A stretch of 64,000 bases of DNA from NCBI GenBank assembly GCA_948474755.1, contig CAOLHI010001278.1, forward strand, positions 62,001-126,000, read 5' to 3'. Position 1 is the first letter of the stretch. Each line of letters starts with the position of its first letter. Below the pieces are notes generated by a model, which did no database searches, had not been told where the DNA came from, and saw nothing but the letters and a program-made list of their open reading frames with translations. Both the position numbers and the translations under genes were made by a program. Source of the stretch: Ctenosaura bakeri. Taxonomy: Eukaryota > Chordata > Lepidosauria > Squamata > Iguanidae. Below, piece after piece: positions 1 through 11,165 of the stretch.

Positions 1-126
1 TGGAATCCTGGGGTTTGCAGTTTCGGGAGCGGCTGGCTGGCCGCTCCCGAAACTGCAAACCTCAGGATTCTGTAGGATGTTGAAAGTGGAATCATAGCAC
101 TATAACAGGCTAGCGTGGAAGTGGCC
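1..126. mobile_element. Family A foldback MITE, cut by window start
   Basis: Two inverted arms around a GC-rich loop (CGGGAGCGG...CCGCTCCCG) with the family core TGGAATCCTGGGGTTTGCAG. The right arm runs to the terminus GGAAGTGGCC. The left arm is cut off by the window edge. It matches the complete copies at 8207, 33210 and 39593. No coding capacity. Confidence 0.8.
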
Positions 127-169
127 TGTGATTCTAATTATTTACTCCTGCTTTAGAGGCACAGTTGAA

Positions 170-772
170 GGCCCTTTTCGCACGGGCTTTCCCGAGTGAA
201 ATAGCCCCGTGAGCCGTGCGGGAGTGGGAGCGCCGCTCCACACGACGCACTCCCACTTCCGGCGCTCTCACGGGGCTGCAGTGGCGCGAGCGCGGGGTTT
301 TTGATTTTCGCTTCCAAGCGAAAATCACCTGCGCTCGCGCAACGCTCCCGGCGCCCACCCGCACTTACCTGTTGTGCGGTGCGTCGGAGAGGCAGCCGGG
401 TAGGGCTTCCTTCCCTCCGCTCCTGCGGAAGGAAGGGGTGGGGCGGGGCGCTTGCGTGACGGATGCGATGGCATCCTGCTTCGCGCGGGTGGGGGGCTGC
501 TCGCGACAGCCTCCCGCTTCGCGCGCGCGGGGGGTGGGTGGGCACAACTGTCGCTCGCTTCCCGCGTGCGCGGGGGCGGCGCGAGAGACTCCTGCTTCTC
601 GCGCAAGTGGGGGAGGATGGACGCGCGAGTCGCCTCCGGGACGCTGCCGCTTCCCCGCTTGTTCCTTCGCCTGCGGAAGGAACGAGCGGGGAACCGGCAG
701 GCTCTCGGAAGAGGCTTTTCGCGCAAGCCGCCCACCCCGGCTCACGCAAAAAGCCTCAGTGCGAAAAGGGCC
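170..772 (-). mobile_element. Family B GC-rich MITE with exon-like cassette
   Basis: A 603-bp CpG-rich block in AT-rich DNA. It starts GGCCCTTTTCGCAC, ends GTGCGAAAAGGGCC and is flanked by a perfect 3-bp duplication GAA (167-169, 773-775). Internal signs: inverted arms GATTTTCGCTT/AAGCGAAAATC at 303-326, and about four degenerate 38-bp tandem units rich in CGCGCG and GGGGG (about 480-620). On the minus strand a 3' splice-site-like tract ending CCTTCCGCAG is followed by a 54-nt stretch (369-422) and then CAG|GTAAGTG. Open frames up to 231 codons overlap here on both strands, but they follow the tandem units and are not conserved between copies, so I do not call a gene. Superfamily unresolved. 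It could be mistaken for a CpG-island promoter. Confidence 0.85.
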
Positions 773-3685
773 GAAGATGCCAAATCCTATCTCTTCAAAC
801 AGATTCAGTATCTTGGATAGCTCTTTCAAGGTTGGAACTAAAACTGAAAGCAGATTCAACCCCCCACCCCATGGAAGTCACTGGCTGCCCCTGGAGAGGA
901 TTTTGTTGTGAAATTACCTTGACTTTTTCCACAGGATACTGTCTTCTACTTATAACACTTCCATGTTTTCACATTGTTTCTTCTATCTTGCTCTTTTCCA
1001 GAAAATGATGATAATAATACAATGGGAGGAAGAAAAGAAAGCATAGTTACACAGTAACCCTATGCAGCTCTTTGCATTTTTTCGTGTAGGACTAAACCGG
1101 GGCGAGGAAATGAAAGCCCTGGCCTTCACACTGCTGTCCACCTGAATTTACCAGAATTTCATGCGTTCCACAGGAGTAGGACTGTAGAGGTGAGCTCAGT
1201 TGAATGTGGCTACAGAGTTCTCATGAGGAACCCAGCCTTTTGTGTGTTTCTGATGACAGGATCTCATTAACCTTGCTTAGCTGAACATGATTACCAAACC
1301 CCTTGCAATTCTTTGGACTCAATTCATGACAATCTAACTTCTGGGTGCATTCTGACATTGGCAGGTGGGGCTCATCTGCATGCTCATCCCCTCTTTCCAA
1401 GTTTGGCTTTACGTTCAATCAGACAAATGGAGGAGAATGTCATCCCATCAGCAACAACTCCACCCAGCTTCAAATGTGGGGAGAGAACACAAAGTGCTCT
1501 TTTCCTCTGGTAGCAAGATATCATGGGCTGATCATTGGCTAGTCTGAAGTTAAGATGGCAGAGGCAGTAGGAAACAGCATTTCTGCAAAGAAGATCATGT
1601 AAGCCTGTGGAAGAGGCTGTGGCAGACAGTTCAACCTGGCTTACTAGTGCCTTCTTCCTTGCTGTGTTGTCATCCAGAAAAGTTATATGGAAACAAAATC
1701 ATGCAAAGGCAACATTGAAGTTGCATATGGAGGCTTCAGCAACTGTTGACACCTGTCTCAGACACATGAGGAGAAAATGTATTTTTTTACTATCTCTGGG
1801 TGACCACTGTCTGTTTCATACAATGCCTTAGACCTTTTTGTCAACTTTTGTGACATTGAAGGAGGAAAATATGGTAACTTTGTTAGCCATTCTGCTCCTC
1901 AATGAAACATGGCTTGGCAGATCATTAAACTTCAGGGCCTTTGGAGGTGGGAAAATATAGCTTTGGCTACAAAACATGACTGCTGTCATATTTTTATGGT
2001 GCTGTTCATTGTTTCTTTTACCTCATCTTCAGTGCCTCAGAACCAGCTGCTAATTGCTAGCTGGAAGAAAAATGGCCACTGCCTGGGGCAGCAAGACCAG
2101 TGCATGACCAAGATAGGCTCCATGAAACCCCAGGGAACCTTTAGGACTCCCAGCAGATGGCAGTTGGCTAAGATTTCCTCAGCTGTGAAGGTCGCACTGT
2201 CTGCACTAGAACATGCACTAGGGGATGACTGTCACAAAAATTCCTGATTTCACTTTTGGCATATTTTTCAAAAAGGCTTAGACTGATGTTACTGAAGTGG
2301 GAGGCTAGCTGAGATCCAGAATTTGAGCAACAAGTTCACAACTAAATTGACACTGCAGCCAAGGAAAGGGTATCTTATCTAAAGAAAGAAGAATTTCAGA
2401 GTATCTGCAGAGGACTCTTTGGGGACTAAAAATATTTGGAATATGCAGAAGAAACTTTCCATGACCAATGTTAACAACATCTGGATTCTGCTGATTTTTT
2501 TAAAAATAAAGTTGTTATATGTCTACTGATTTATTTAGTTTTATTTCATTAGTATCCATTCCTACGCTCATAGAGAAGTGTCTGACAGTATGGATGAAGC
2601 TAGCAGAAAATGGAGGTTATGTTATGGTTGGGTTGGAGAAATTGCCCACCAGTAAATAAATTCACAGCTCCCTGGGAATACATGATTTCATGGAGATATG
2701 GGCTACCATGGCCTTCCAGATGTTGCTGGAAACTACAACTTCCATCATCCCTAACTATCATAGGTAGCACCAAGGGACTGAAGAAGAGGAAGTCCAGCAT
2801 GTGAAGGGCCACGACTGTCCACCCTTAATCTTGTACTTTCTGGATAGGTTGCGAAAAGTGTACCACAGTGGATGAGAAAAACTAGCTCTGCTGTGCCACA
2901 CTGGAGCAAATTGGGCAAGTCCCAATGCCAGTCTTTCCTTCCTAATAACTTAGCCGCAAACTGTTTTGTTGCATCTCTGCATTTCTCCTATTTCCTCCTG
3001 TGCTGTATCGCATGTCAATGTGCACCGACTTTGGGATAAGGAATGTTGCATGGTGCCTACTGAGCTCTTGATCTAGTTGAACAAATCTTGACATGAGAAT
3101 GCTTCATTATGCAAAGACTGTGATTGGCAATTGAGTTGGTGGGACTGAATCATCTTCCTAATTGAGTTGGTCTAAAACAGTATCTGTCACCTTTAATTTA
3201 AATCCCATGTGTCCACATGGGATTTTGAAAGCAATTGATTCTTTGATTGGTTTTATACTTTTTTTAAAATTAATCCAAATGGATTTCCCTGTGTAGACAA
3301 AGCTTTGGAAAAGAATCTTATTGACAGCTTCTGACACAAGAGGTGATGCAAAACAGCAGGGAGACATATGCAAATGTCACTTATACATCCTGCTTACATA
3401 TCCCCCACTTGCTTTGCACAGTTTAAACAGATTAATTGACTTGGAGAAACATATTGGGTTACCTTATCTCCAGGGGCTCTTTTGTAATTCTGTCTGGTCT
3501 GAGGCTCCACTAATCAACTTGTTAAACGATGGGTGTCACCATGTAGCATCCAATTTGCACAGTGGGGACAGAAGCATTAAATTCTGAAGGCCACTGCAGA
3601 ATGGCACAAATTCTTCAAGCCTCTGTGTCTGAACAAATAGTTTCCAAAATGGAGAAAACATGCCAAGGGGAGCAATTTAAAGAGG
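773..3685. other. Low-repeat stretch, no gene seen
   Basis: About 2.9 kb of AT-rich DNA without a convincing exon or recognisable full element. Frames are short (up to 112 codons) and unlike any protein I know. At about 2715-2765 there is a fragment of the dispersed repeat with the motif CTACAACTTCCATCATCCC. Confidence 0.6.
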
Positions 3686-3689
3686 AGTC

Positions 3690-3945
3690 ACAGCAGCTGC
3701 ACGGAAACTTAGGCACATATCTACTGTGCACTGTTATAGCAGTCTGATGCTACTTAGCTGTCATGGCTCTGTCTTTGTGGACCTCTGGGATTTGTAGTTT
3801 AGTGTGTTACTTTTAATTTTCTTCTAGAGATCGCTAGGTGATTCCCCTAAATTACAGCACTGAAGCTCTTAAACAACACAGTCCAGGTTTCCATGGGAAG
3901 AAGCAGTGATAGTTAAGGTGGTATGAAATTGATGCAACTACTGAG
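3690..3945. repeat. Old family A-like foldback remnant
   Basis: It has the A-like signature of a TGTTATAGC arm, then GGGATTTGTAGTTTA, and later the degraded inverse arm with TTCCATGGGAAG and ATAGTTAAGG. Heavily diverged; termini not definable. Confidence 0.4.
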
Positions 3946-4047
3946 TAGATCTACATGCTGCCATTACAGCAGTATTAGAGCCATTATCTTATACAATACT
4001 GCTTTAAGGGTGGCTTGTAGATATACTCAGTAGTTGCATCAGTAGCT

Positions 4048-4262
4048 GCACCCTAAAGATGCCAGATCCTGTCTGATCTTGGAAGCTAAGCAGGGTCAGC
4101 TCTGATTAGTACATGTATGGGAGTCCACCAACAAATAGCAAGTGCTGTATGCTGTGTTTCAGAGGAAGGAACTAGCAAACCACCTCTGAAATATTCCTTG
4201 ACTAAGAAAACTGGGACATTCATAGGGTCACTGTAAGTCAACAGTCATTTTGAATGCTCATA
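4048..4262 (+). mobile_element. 5S rRNA-derived SINE
   Basis: The first ~90 bp align with the 3' two thirds of 5S rRNA: GATCTTGGAAGCTAAGCAGG, then GATTAGTAC and TATGGGAG, the region holding the 5S internal control elements. The following body (CAGAGGAAGGAA, CAAACCACCTCTGA, then CATAGGGTCACTGTAAGTC) is shared with the copy at 30975 and resembles the 3' part of the tRNA-type SINE in this window. It is not a functional 5S gene: the 5' third is missing and substitutions are many. It is followed directly by an RTE-type LINE end, a plausible source of the retrotransposition machinery. Confidence 0.75.
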
Positions 4263-4274
4263 AATGCATACATA

Positions 4275-4793
4275 GCTCTTATCTATGATCATTTAATTAT
4301 GCTCATTTTAGCATTTTAATTATGATGGAGTGTAAAGACATATTAAATAACAAAACAAGAAATATCAGGCCATAACATTTCTGATTTGTATGTATGGTTG
4401 TGAAAGGTAGACAGGAATCAATGCATTTGAGATGTGGTGATGGAGGAGAGGTCTATGGATACCGTGGACAGCTAAAAAGACAAATGAATGGGTTTTAGAG
4501 CAAAGCAGGCCTGAATTCTCACTAGAAGCCAAGATGCCTAAACTGAGACTGTCATACTTCACGTGACATGACTCATTGGAAAAGGTAATACTGCTTCACA
4601 AAGTAGAAGGCATTAGGAAAAAGAAGTAGACCACATTGCAGGTGGATTGATCCAATCAAGGAAGCCACAGCTCTGAGTCTGCAAGACCTGAGCAGGACAC
4701 TCAAGGACCAGGGATCCTGGAGGTCACACATTCATAGTGTCTCCAAGGCTGAAGTCAACATGACAGCAAATAACAACAACAACAACAAAAGTA
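4275..4793 (+). mobile_element. RTE/BovB-type LINE 3' end
   Basis: Decayed C-terminal end of an endonuclease/reverse-transcriptase ORF followed by the 3' UTR. Recognisable are a degraded histidine-GH-type segment near 4560-4600, a GKVEG/GRRRRGR-like segment around 4600-4650 (frames broken), the WI.SIKEA.. stretch near 4645-4680, a L.DL.R...DQ.SW stretch and the tail AAGTCAACATGACAGC followed by (AAC)n at 4768-4787. Several frameshifts; not functional. Assignment to RTE/BovB rests on family knowledge of this C-terminal pattern. Confidence 0.6.
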
Positions 4794-4794
4794 T

Positions 4795-5555
4795 GATCAT
4801 AGAATCATAGAGTTGGAAGAGGCCATCCAGTCCAACCCTCTGCCATGGAGGAACACACATCGAAGCATTCCCGACAGATGGCCATCCAGCCTTTGCTTAA
4901 AAATTGCCAAAGGAGGAGACTCCACCACACTCTGAGGCAGCATATTCCATTGCTGTACAGCTCTGACCATCAGGAAGGTCTTCCTGAGGTTTGGGTGGAA
5001 TCTCCCTTCCAGCAGCTTGAATCCATTGCTCCTTGTCCTAGTCTCTGGAGCAGCGGAAAACAAGCCCGCTCCCTCCTTGACATGACATCCTTTCAAATAT
5101 TTAAATATGGCTATCATGTTCCCTTCTAACCTTCTCTTCTACAGGCTAAAAATACCCAGCTACCTAGCCGGTCATCATAGGACATGGCTTCCAGACCCTT
5201 CATCTTTTTTGGTCGCCCTCCTCTGGACACGCTCCAGCTTGTCAATATCCTTCTTGAAATGAGGTGCCCGGAACTGGACACAGTATTCCAGATGAGGTCT
5301 AACCAAAGCAGGATAGAGTGAGACCATTACCTCCCTTGATCTAGATGTCATACTCCTATTGATGCAACCAAGAATCGCATTGGCTTTCTTGGCTGCCGCA
5401 TCACACTGCTGACTCATGTTCAGCTTTTGGTCCACCAAGACTCCTAGATCCCTTTCACACGTACTGTTATCTGGCCATGTGTCCCCCATTCTATATTTGT
5501 GCATTCCATTTTTTCTGCCTAAGTGTAGGACCTTACATTTCTCTCTGTTGATCAT
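4795..5555 (-). mobile_element. CR1 LINE, 5'-truncated
   Basis: The 3' end on this strand is the repeated ATTCTATGAT motif typical of CR1 (read here as ATCATAGAATCATAG). The interior encodes the C-terminal part of the CR1 ORF2 polyprotein in pieces: [55 protein letters not shown], then after a break GLFSAAPETRTRSNGFKL and VRAVQQWNMLPQSVVE. The endonuclease and most of the reverse transcriptase are missing. At least one frameshift near 5200, so a pseudo-element. Confidence 0.9.
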
Positions 5556-5744
5556 GTCAATCCATGAAGCACATAATTATACCCAAATTTCAGATGTACA
5601 CTTTCTAAAGTGAAAGTTCCTGCCTGCCTGCCTCCAAAAATCTACTGTTCATGTAGACAAATTTAAGAAAGCAGCATATTGATATGACAGCTACACCATT
5701 CACCTGATTCTTCATGCTCAGGTTGCAGAGTGCTATCATGTGTG

Positions 5745-5985
5745 TGAGTCAGAAAGATTCTGGGAAGCAAACCTTTAGGAAGCTGCCTTCAGTTGAGTCA
5801 AACTATTGTTCTATCTAGCCCACTATTGTTAAAACTGACTGGCATGGGCTTTGCAGGCAAGGTTCTTTCCCAGCTGTAAATGGAGATCCTTGGCATTCCC
5901 TTGTAGTCTCGCATCCAAATACTAACCAAGCCTAATCCAGTTTAACTTCTCAAATCAGGTGAGATGAGGTGTGTTTGTGGTTTGG
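5745..5985 (-). mobile_element. Chimeric SINE with 5S-like head
   Basis: On the minus strand the sequence first matches 5S rRNA (TGATTTGAGAAGTTAAACTGG, GGTTAGTATTTGGATGCGAGA) and then passes into a body whose plus-strand form reads GGAAGCTGCCTTCAGTTGAGTC ... CTGACTGGCATGGGC ... TTTCCCAGCTGTAAATGGAGATCC. From memory, that body is normally joined to a tRNA-derived head in squamates, so this copy appears to be a head swap. Alternative: two adjacent fragments. Confidence 0.55.
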
Positions 5986-7360
5986 AGGTTAGTACACACC
6001 TTTCCCATTTTTTTAAAAAAATGGTTCAGAGAAGACTGGTACCAAGATCCTATAGGGCACAGGATAGTGTGAGAGTTCCACATGCAGAACTACATTACAA
6101 CACCCCCTAGACTCACTGTTCAGGCACTGTAGCCCTCCCCATGGTTGGTAGAGAGCGGGGAGAGGATCCAAGAACCATCTGGCTACGTTCCTGTAGCCAT
6201 ACACAGAATGATCACATCATCCATTGGTATCTGCTGGGGTGATCCAGAGGACTTGTTGGATGGTGGAATCATTCTGCATCTGGCTAGGAGGACATAGCCA
6301 GATGCTTCTCCAATGCCCTTCCTGCTTCCCACTGACCCTGGAATGAGGAGGGCTGCAGTGCCCAAACAGTGAGACTGGCCACAGTGGCTAAACAGTGAGA
6401 TGCTCTTTCACAATGGAAGAGTCTACCAACCTCTGCAATGGCAAAACCAAACCAAACCAAACCAAAAACCAAAAACCAAAAACCAAAAACCAAAAAACAA
6501 AACAAAACGGTAAGCAGATATAAAGTGGATTTGCACCTGTGTCACTGACAACCATAGTCTGCTCAGCAGCATCAGTGGAATGCTGTTAGAAAAGGAAAAA
6601 TAGAAAAGGCCAGGAACACTGGTGAAGAACCAAGTGCTTGGAATTCTGAACGATGGCCCTGAATATTGGGCAACATATTGTTGCAGGTCCCTCTTGTACT
6701 AAAATATTTTAAACATTGCTTTCTCCTGTATCCCTTAAGTGGAGAAATTTCCTTCTATGTGCATTTTCTGCATTAACTTCTATTACTCTGACCAGCAAAA
6801 CCTTTGTAGTGTTGCGTCAAAACCTGTACATGTATAACACAATGTACATGAATGGTCCAAAGTGACCAGAACAGAATACCTTTGTTTATATAATTTCTCA
6901 TAAAATCTGGCCAGTTCTTCAGAATATCATTCCCTGACTCCTGGTCCCACTATGTCCTTGCTCTTAGGGTGATGTATCTTCTTGGCCAAAGTCAAGTCAA
7001 CGAGGAAACAATTTTCACAGCGGTGTTGTAGATATTAGATTGGAAAATGTCAAAGTAATAGACTTTGAATGTCTTTGATGTGGGTGGTCTTAAAATATTA
7101 GCAAGTGCTGCTCCATCATATATTATGGTATCACATGAAGCTGAGAAATTATGCTGATTCTGATCACAACTCACCTCTGAATGTGAAAACACTGACGTGC
7201 TCTCTATACATATATCACGGTTGCTGGACAGACAGGTGAATAAGGCTTATACTTATGCTTAAAGAATTGTTCAGTATCCATGTTGTGTTTCAGACTTATC
7301 ATGAAAGCCTTAAGAATAGCTGAACATCTATCTTCAGGTTTTTCGTGGTAGCATTTTTCA
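5986..7360. other. No gene seen; one simple repeat
   Basis: AT-rich DNA with only short frames. An (AAACC/AAAAACC)n tract lies at 6441-6506. Nothing else recognised. Confidence 0.6.
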
Positions 7361-7362
7361 TA

Positions 7363-7900
7363 AGAACATAGAATTATAGCATTGGAAGAGACCAGAAGGG
7401 CTGAGTCCAACCTCCTTCCATGCAGGAATATACCATCAAAGCATTCTTAACAAATGACCATTCAAACTCTGTTTAAAAACCTCCAAAGAAAGAGACTCCA
7501 TCATACTCCAAAGCAGCATATTCCACTGTTGAACTGCTCTTACCATCATGAACTTCTTCTTAATGTTTAGATGGAATCTTTTTTCCTTAGGTTTGAAGCC
7601 TCTGCTCTGCATCCTAGTTTCTGGAGCAGCAGAAAACAGGTTTGCTCCATCCTCCATATGGCATCTCTTCAAATATTTAAACATAGATTTCATGCCACCT
7701 CTATACCTTCTTTCTCTTCTACAGGCTAAACATACCCAGCTCCTTAAGCTGCTCCTCATAGGGCATGGCTTCCAGGCCTTCTACTATTTTGGTCAGCTCC
7801 TCTGGATGCATTTCAGCTTGTCAATATTCTTCCTGAACGTTGATGCCCAGAACTGGATACTGTATCCCAGATGGGGTCTGACCAAAGCATGGCTATTCTT
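7363..7900 (-). mobile_element. CR1 LINE, 5'-truncated
   Basis: Minus-strand CR1 3' end. Readable pieces are MKSMFKYLKRCHMEDGANL, FSAAPETRMQS, MMVRAVQQWNMLLWS and SLEVFKQSLNGHLL, all from the extreme C-terminus of ORF2, plus a diverged KLERV-type segment near 7815. Older than the copies at 9288 and 40945, judging by substitutions. No duplication found. Confidence 0.85.
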
Positions 7901-7929
7901 TTTGGCTGATCCACTCCATGAATACAAAT

Positions 7930-8080
7930 GTTTCCTCTCTGGTTCAAATAAGCCATTTATTAATTATTTATTGCATTTGTATGATGGCTTTCTCCCAGAG
8001 TGAGACCCAAGGCAGTTTCCAAAAAGAGTCAATTAAAAACATTCACAATAAAACATAAAAAGCAATTAAAATCACCACAC
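7930..8080 (-). mobile_element. LINE 3'-end-like fragment (L2 type?)
   Basis: Contains TTATTTATTGCATTTGTATG followed by TTCTCCCAGAGTGAGACCCAAGG, the inverse of the common squamate LINE tail that reads as 'gccgccctgag...gggcgg-tataaataaa'. Similar minus-strand fragments lie at 8765 and 38935, and plus-strand ones at 10960, 40015 and 43310. The family label is from memory and uncertain. Confidence 0.45.
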
Positions 8081-8206
8081 ATAAACAGTGTAAGATCATT
8101 TTAAAAATACACAATAGCTTAAACATTTTTTAAAACACTTGCTTTGTACATTTTAGTCAGATTTTAGGTACTAGGCCTTTCCTGCCAAATTTTTTTCAGA
8201 ATCCAA

Positions 8207-8369
8207 ACCCATTTCCGCACTAGGTTGTTATAGCACTATGATTGCACTTTCAACCTCCTATGGAATCCTGGGGTTTGCAGTTTAGGGAGGGGAAACTGCA
8301 AACCCCAGGATTCCATAGGAGGTTGAAAGTGGAATCACAGCACTGTAACAGCCTAGTGTGGAAATGGCC
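8207..8369. mobile_element. Family A foldback MITE, complete
   Basis: 163 bp. Left arm CATTTCCGCACTAGGTTGTT, inner core TGGAATCCTGGGGTTTGCAG, near-perfect inverse right arm ending GTGTGGAAATGGCC. Flanking triplets are CAA and CTA, a 2/3 match, consistent with an aged 3-bp duplication. Confidence 0.85.
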
Positions 8370-8764
8370 CTAGTTAACTTATTATTCAGTCAGAATTCTG
8401 AAAAATTGACATGCAAACAGCTGCAGCTGCTACCCTCACTTCAATAAAAGGGGTTGATCTTTTCTAGGCCTCATTTTTAAGAGAATTGCAGTTATCCTGA
8501 AGTTATTCCACTGAGGAAATGTGTATGAGGACCTCAAAGCACAAGATACCACACTTTACTGAAGAATAAGAATGAATTATTTTGCACACACACCTTAGTC
8601 AGGAGCATTAGGGCATCTGAGTTCATTTACATTTTCTTTTGGAACAAAACTGCAATGCCAATATCAGTGCATTGGGCAGGTTGCCCTTGAGTCATTAAAA
8701 GCAAAACCAAACTTAAATGTTAGGACTAGGATGATAAGAATGAAGCTATTGGGTGAGACTGAAG

Positions 8765-8910
8765 ATCTCTTTATTATTTATTAGTTGATTACTATTGATT
8801 ATACTATTGTTATTATTTGATTTCAATCCTGATTTTCTCTCAAAGAAGAGACCTAAGCTGGCTCACTAGAAAATGAAAACAGATATAAATAAACACGTAT
8901 GTTTTAAAAG
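8765..8910 (-). mobile_element. LINE 3'-end-like fragment
   Basis: TTTATTATTTATTAG at one end, then GATTTTCTCTCAAAGAAGAG and CCTAAGCTGGCTCAC: the same layout as the fragment at 7930 but more diverged. Confidence 0.4.
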
Positions 8911-8914
8911 GATG

Positions 8915-9080
8915 TAACCACATGGAACAAATATTGCAGTTTGATGCCACTTTTACTGCCATGGCTCCGTCTTCTAGAAATGTGGGTTTTATTGTTTGAC
9001 TAGGTACTTCAAATCCCTAGCCAGAAAGTTCTAGTCCACTCTCCTGAACTGCAACACTTTTTGCTGTCTAACAGGGAATT
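8915..9080. repeat. Old family A-like remnant
   Basis: Shows GTTTGATGCCACTTTTACTGC, CATGGCTCCGTCTTC and GGTTTTATTGTTTG, the degraded form of the A-like arm and core also seen at 3690 and 58431. Ends unclear. Confidence 0.35.
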
Positions 9081-9287
9081 CACGATTAAAATACAATCAA
9101 AGAGATATAACTATGTAGGAAATATACATTCCTTGTTAAGATACAATCAAGCAAGCTGTTATATTGAAACACAATTGAAATAATGTGCAATTTTAAAGCA
9201 CATCTTTTTTTTGGTGTTTTTTTTTAAAGCACACACACTATATAGTCTGGCATTCTCCTGTACTCCATACTCCTATGGCACCATACA

Positions 9288-9858
9288 CCATAGGAGTATG
9301 GTGTCTAGATCGAGGGAGGTAATGGTACCACTCTATTCTGCATTGGTTAGCCCTCATTTGGAATACTGTGTCCAGTTCTGGGCACTTTAATTCAAGAAGG
9401 ATGTCGACAAGCTGGAATGTGTCCAGAGGAGGGTGACCAAAATGGTGAAGGGTCTGGAAACCATGGCCTATGAGCAATGGCTTAGGGAGCTTAGTTTGCA
9501 GAAGAGAAAGTTAAGAGGGGATATGATATCCATGTTTAAATATTTGAAGGGATGTCATGTTGAGGAGGGAGCGGGCTTATTCTCTGCCGCCCCGGAGACT
9601 AGGACAAGGAGCAATGGATGCAAGTTGCAAGAAAGGAGATTCCACTTGAACCTCGGGAAGAACTTCCTGATGGTCAGAGCTGTCCGGCAGTGGAATACGC
9701 TGCCTTGGAGTGTGGTAGAGTCTCCTTCTTTGGAGGTTTTTAAGCAGAGGCTGGATGGCCATCTGTTGGGAATGCTTTGATGGGTGTTCCTGCATAGCAG
9801 GGGGTTGGACTGGATGGTCCCTGGGGTCTCTTCCAACGCTATGATTCTATGATTCTTT
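9288..9858 (+). mobile_element. CR1 LINE, 5'-truncated
   Basis: Young-looking CR1 3' segment. One open frame (9433-9780) carries [74 protein letters not shown] and SLEVFKQRLDGHLLGML and stops where CR1 ORF2 normally stops. It is followed by the short 3' UTR GGTTGGACTGGATGGTCC and TCTATGATTCTATGATTC. The upstream FWAL-type segment (9340-9430) is in the same element, with a frame change. No reverse-transcriptase catalytic core, so inactive. Confidence 0.9.
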
Positions 9859-9859
9859 T

Positions 9860-10630
9860 GAATGGCTCTGGGAAGCTTCACAAACTGAGTGGGAGATCTC
9901 TTTTTGTCCCAGATAAATCTTCTCTGAACAAGGAAGTTCATTAAGAAAAAATATATCAAGGGAATAAAATAATGGAACCAATTCTCACAAAGACCATGTG
10001 ATACATTTATTCATTATTATGTAAGGCATTTTTACCAAGCTCTTAAGAGTCCAAGACGACTTTGGAATTTTCACAGGAATCTATCTCTTTTATTGTGTGT
10101 TGATTTTGACCAACACTTGAGATGATGTATCAGAATTAATGGCTGCCAATTAACATTGGGCTGTTTTTTTCCTTGAGTTGCATTGCACTGACATGTGCAT
10201 TTTTATGCCTGTTAGCTTTTCTTTGTATAAATACTTGACTGATGTACCAGTTTTCTATATGTTGGGAATTATCTCATTTTTTCAGTGTTGCTGGCCCTTC
10301 CATTGTGTCAGAGACCCTCCTGAATTCTGAAGTGATGTAGTCTAGAGCCTTGCTAAATGTTTCTGAGAAGTAGAACTTGGATATTTGATGATCCAGAACA
10401 ATGGAAGGTGCTATCTTTTTTTCCCCCCATCAATCTGTTGGAAAGGACAGAAAACACACATCCTGCCATGTTGCCCCCAATCCAAAGAATGCAGGATTTT
10501 TCCAGTTGACCAAGGGGATGCAGATGTAGTACTCAACTAAGAAAGAAGTGGGCCTTGGTGTGATCCACTCAGAGCCACCAAAAGGGAAAGTTCCACCAGA
10601 AAAGAAGTGCTTGAGGTGGGGGTGGGGGGC
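9860..10630. other. No gene or element recognised
   Basis: AT-rich DNA after the CR1 end with short frames only. I see no repeat that I can name. Confidence 0.5.
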
Positions 10631-10634
10631 AGAG

Positions 10635-10695
10635 GTTGGAGAAACTCACAAATAAATATGTGAAAATGAAACCCACAAATGTGGAGGGCCAACTG
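10635..10695 (-). mobile_element. Family I (Tc1/mariner-like MITE) end
   Basis: ACCCACAAATGTGGAGGGCC and AACTG followed by TA: the inverted terminal sequence of family I. Only this end is recognisable. Confidence 0.5.
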
Positions 10696-10959
10696 TATAT
10701 CCTGGGATAACAATAAGGAATAGTCTATAAAGTTTTTTTTTAAAAAGACAACAAAGCAAATGTGTATGTGAGTGCCACTGTGCATAGCGGATAATTGTAT
10801 CTGGACCAGCAAATCACAACATCTGTAGAATTCTTTCCCCTTGGAGGCCTGATTGGTACCAACATTGGCATCGTTCTGGTGCAAGTTAAAATATGGCTTT
10901 TAAAAAAAGAAGGCCTTTGGGGCCTAACTAATTCCTTCAAACATCTGCAAGTACACAGT

Positions 10960-11165
10960 TTTAATTTGTTTTAATCTTTTCTGCTGGTTTAACTTGTCAA
11001 CTCATTGGATATATTTTAGCTTGTTTATATTATTTTTCTTACTATTTCAAAGTTTAAATTATTCTAAATCATTTCAATTGCCAAGACTGGTATGCCATCC
11101 TTAGATCCTATGATTTAGGGCAGGATATAAATATTTGACTAACTAGCTAGCTAAATAAACTTGGA
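10960..11165 (+). mobile_element. LINE 3'-end-like fragment
   Basis: AT-rich run ending TGGTATGCCATCCTTAGATC and GGGCAGGATATAAATATTTG, the plus-strand version of the 'gccaccttgag...gggataaat' tail, followed by CTAGCTAGCTAAATAAA. Confidence 0.45.

Noticed and set aside
216..1008. Overlapping frames of 122-231 codons in GC-rich DNA, possible CpG-island gene start
   Set aside because: The block is a MITE bounded by GAA duplications and repeated at 41357 and 61330; frames are not conserved.
4048..4140. Functional 5S rRNA gene
   Set aside because: Only the 3' two thirds match, with many changes, and the match continues into a SINE body with a second copy at 30975.
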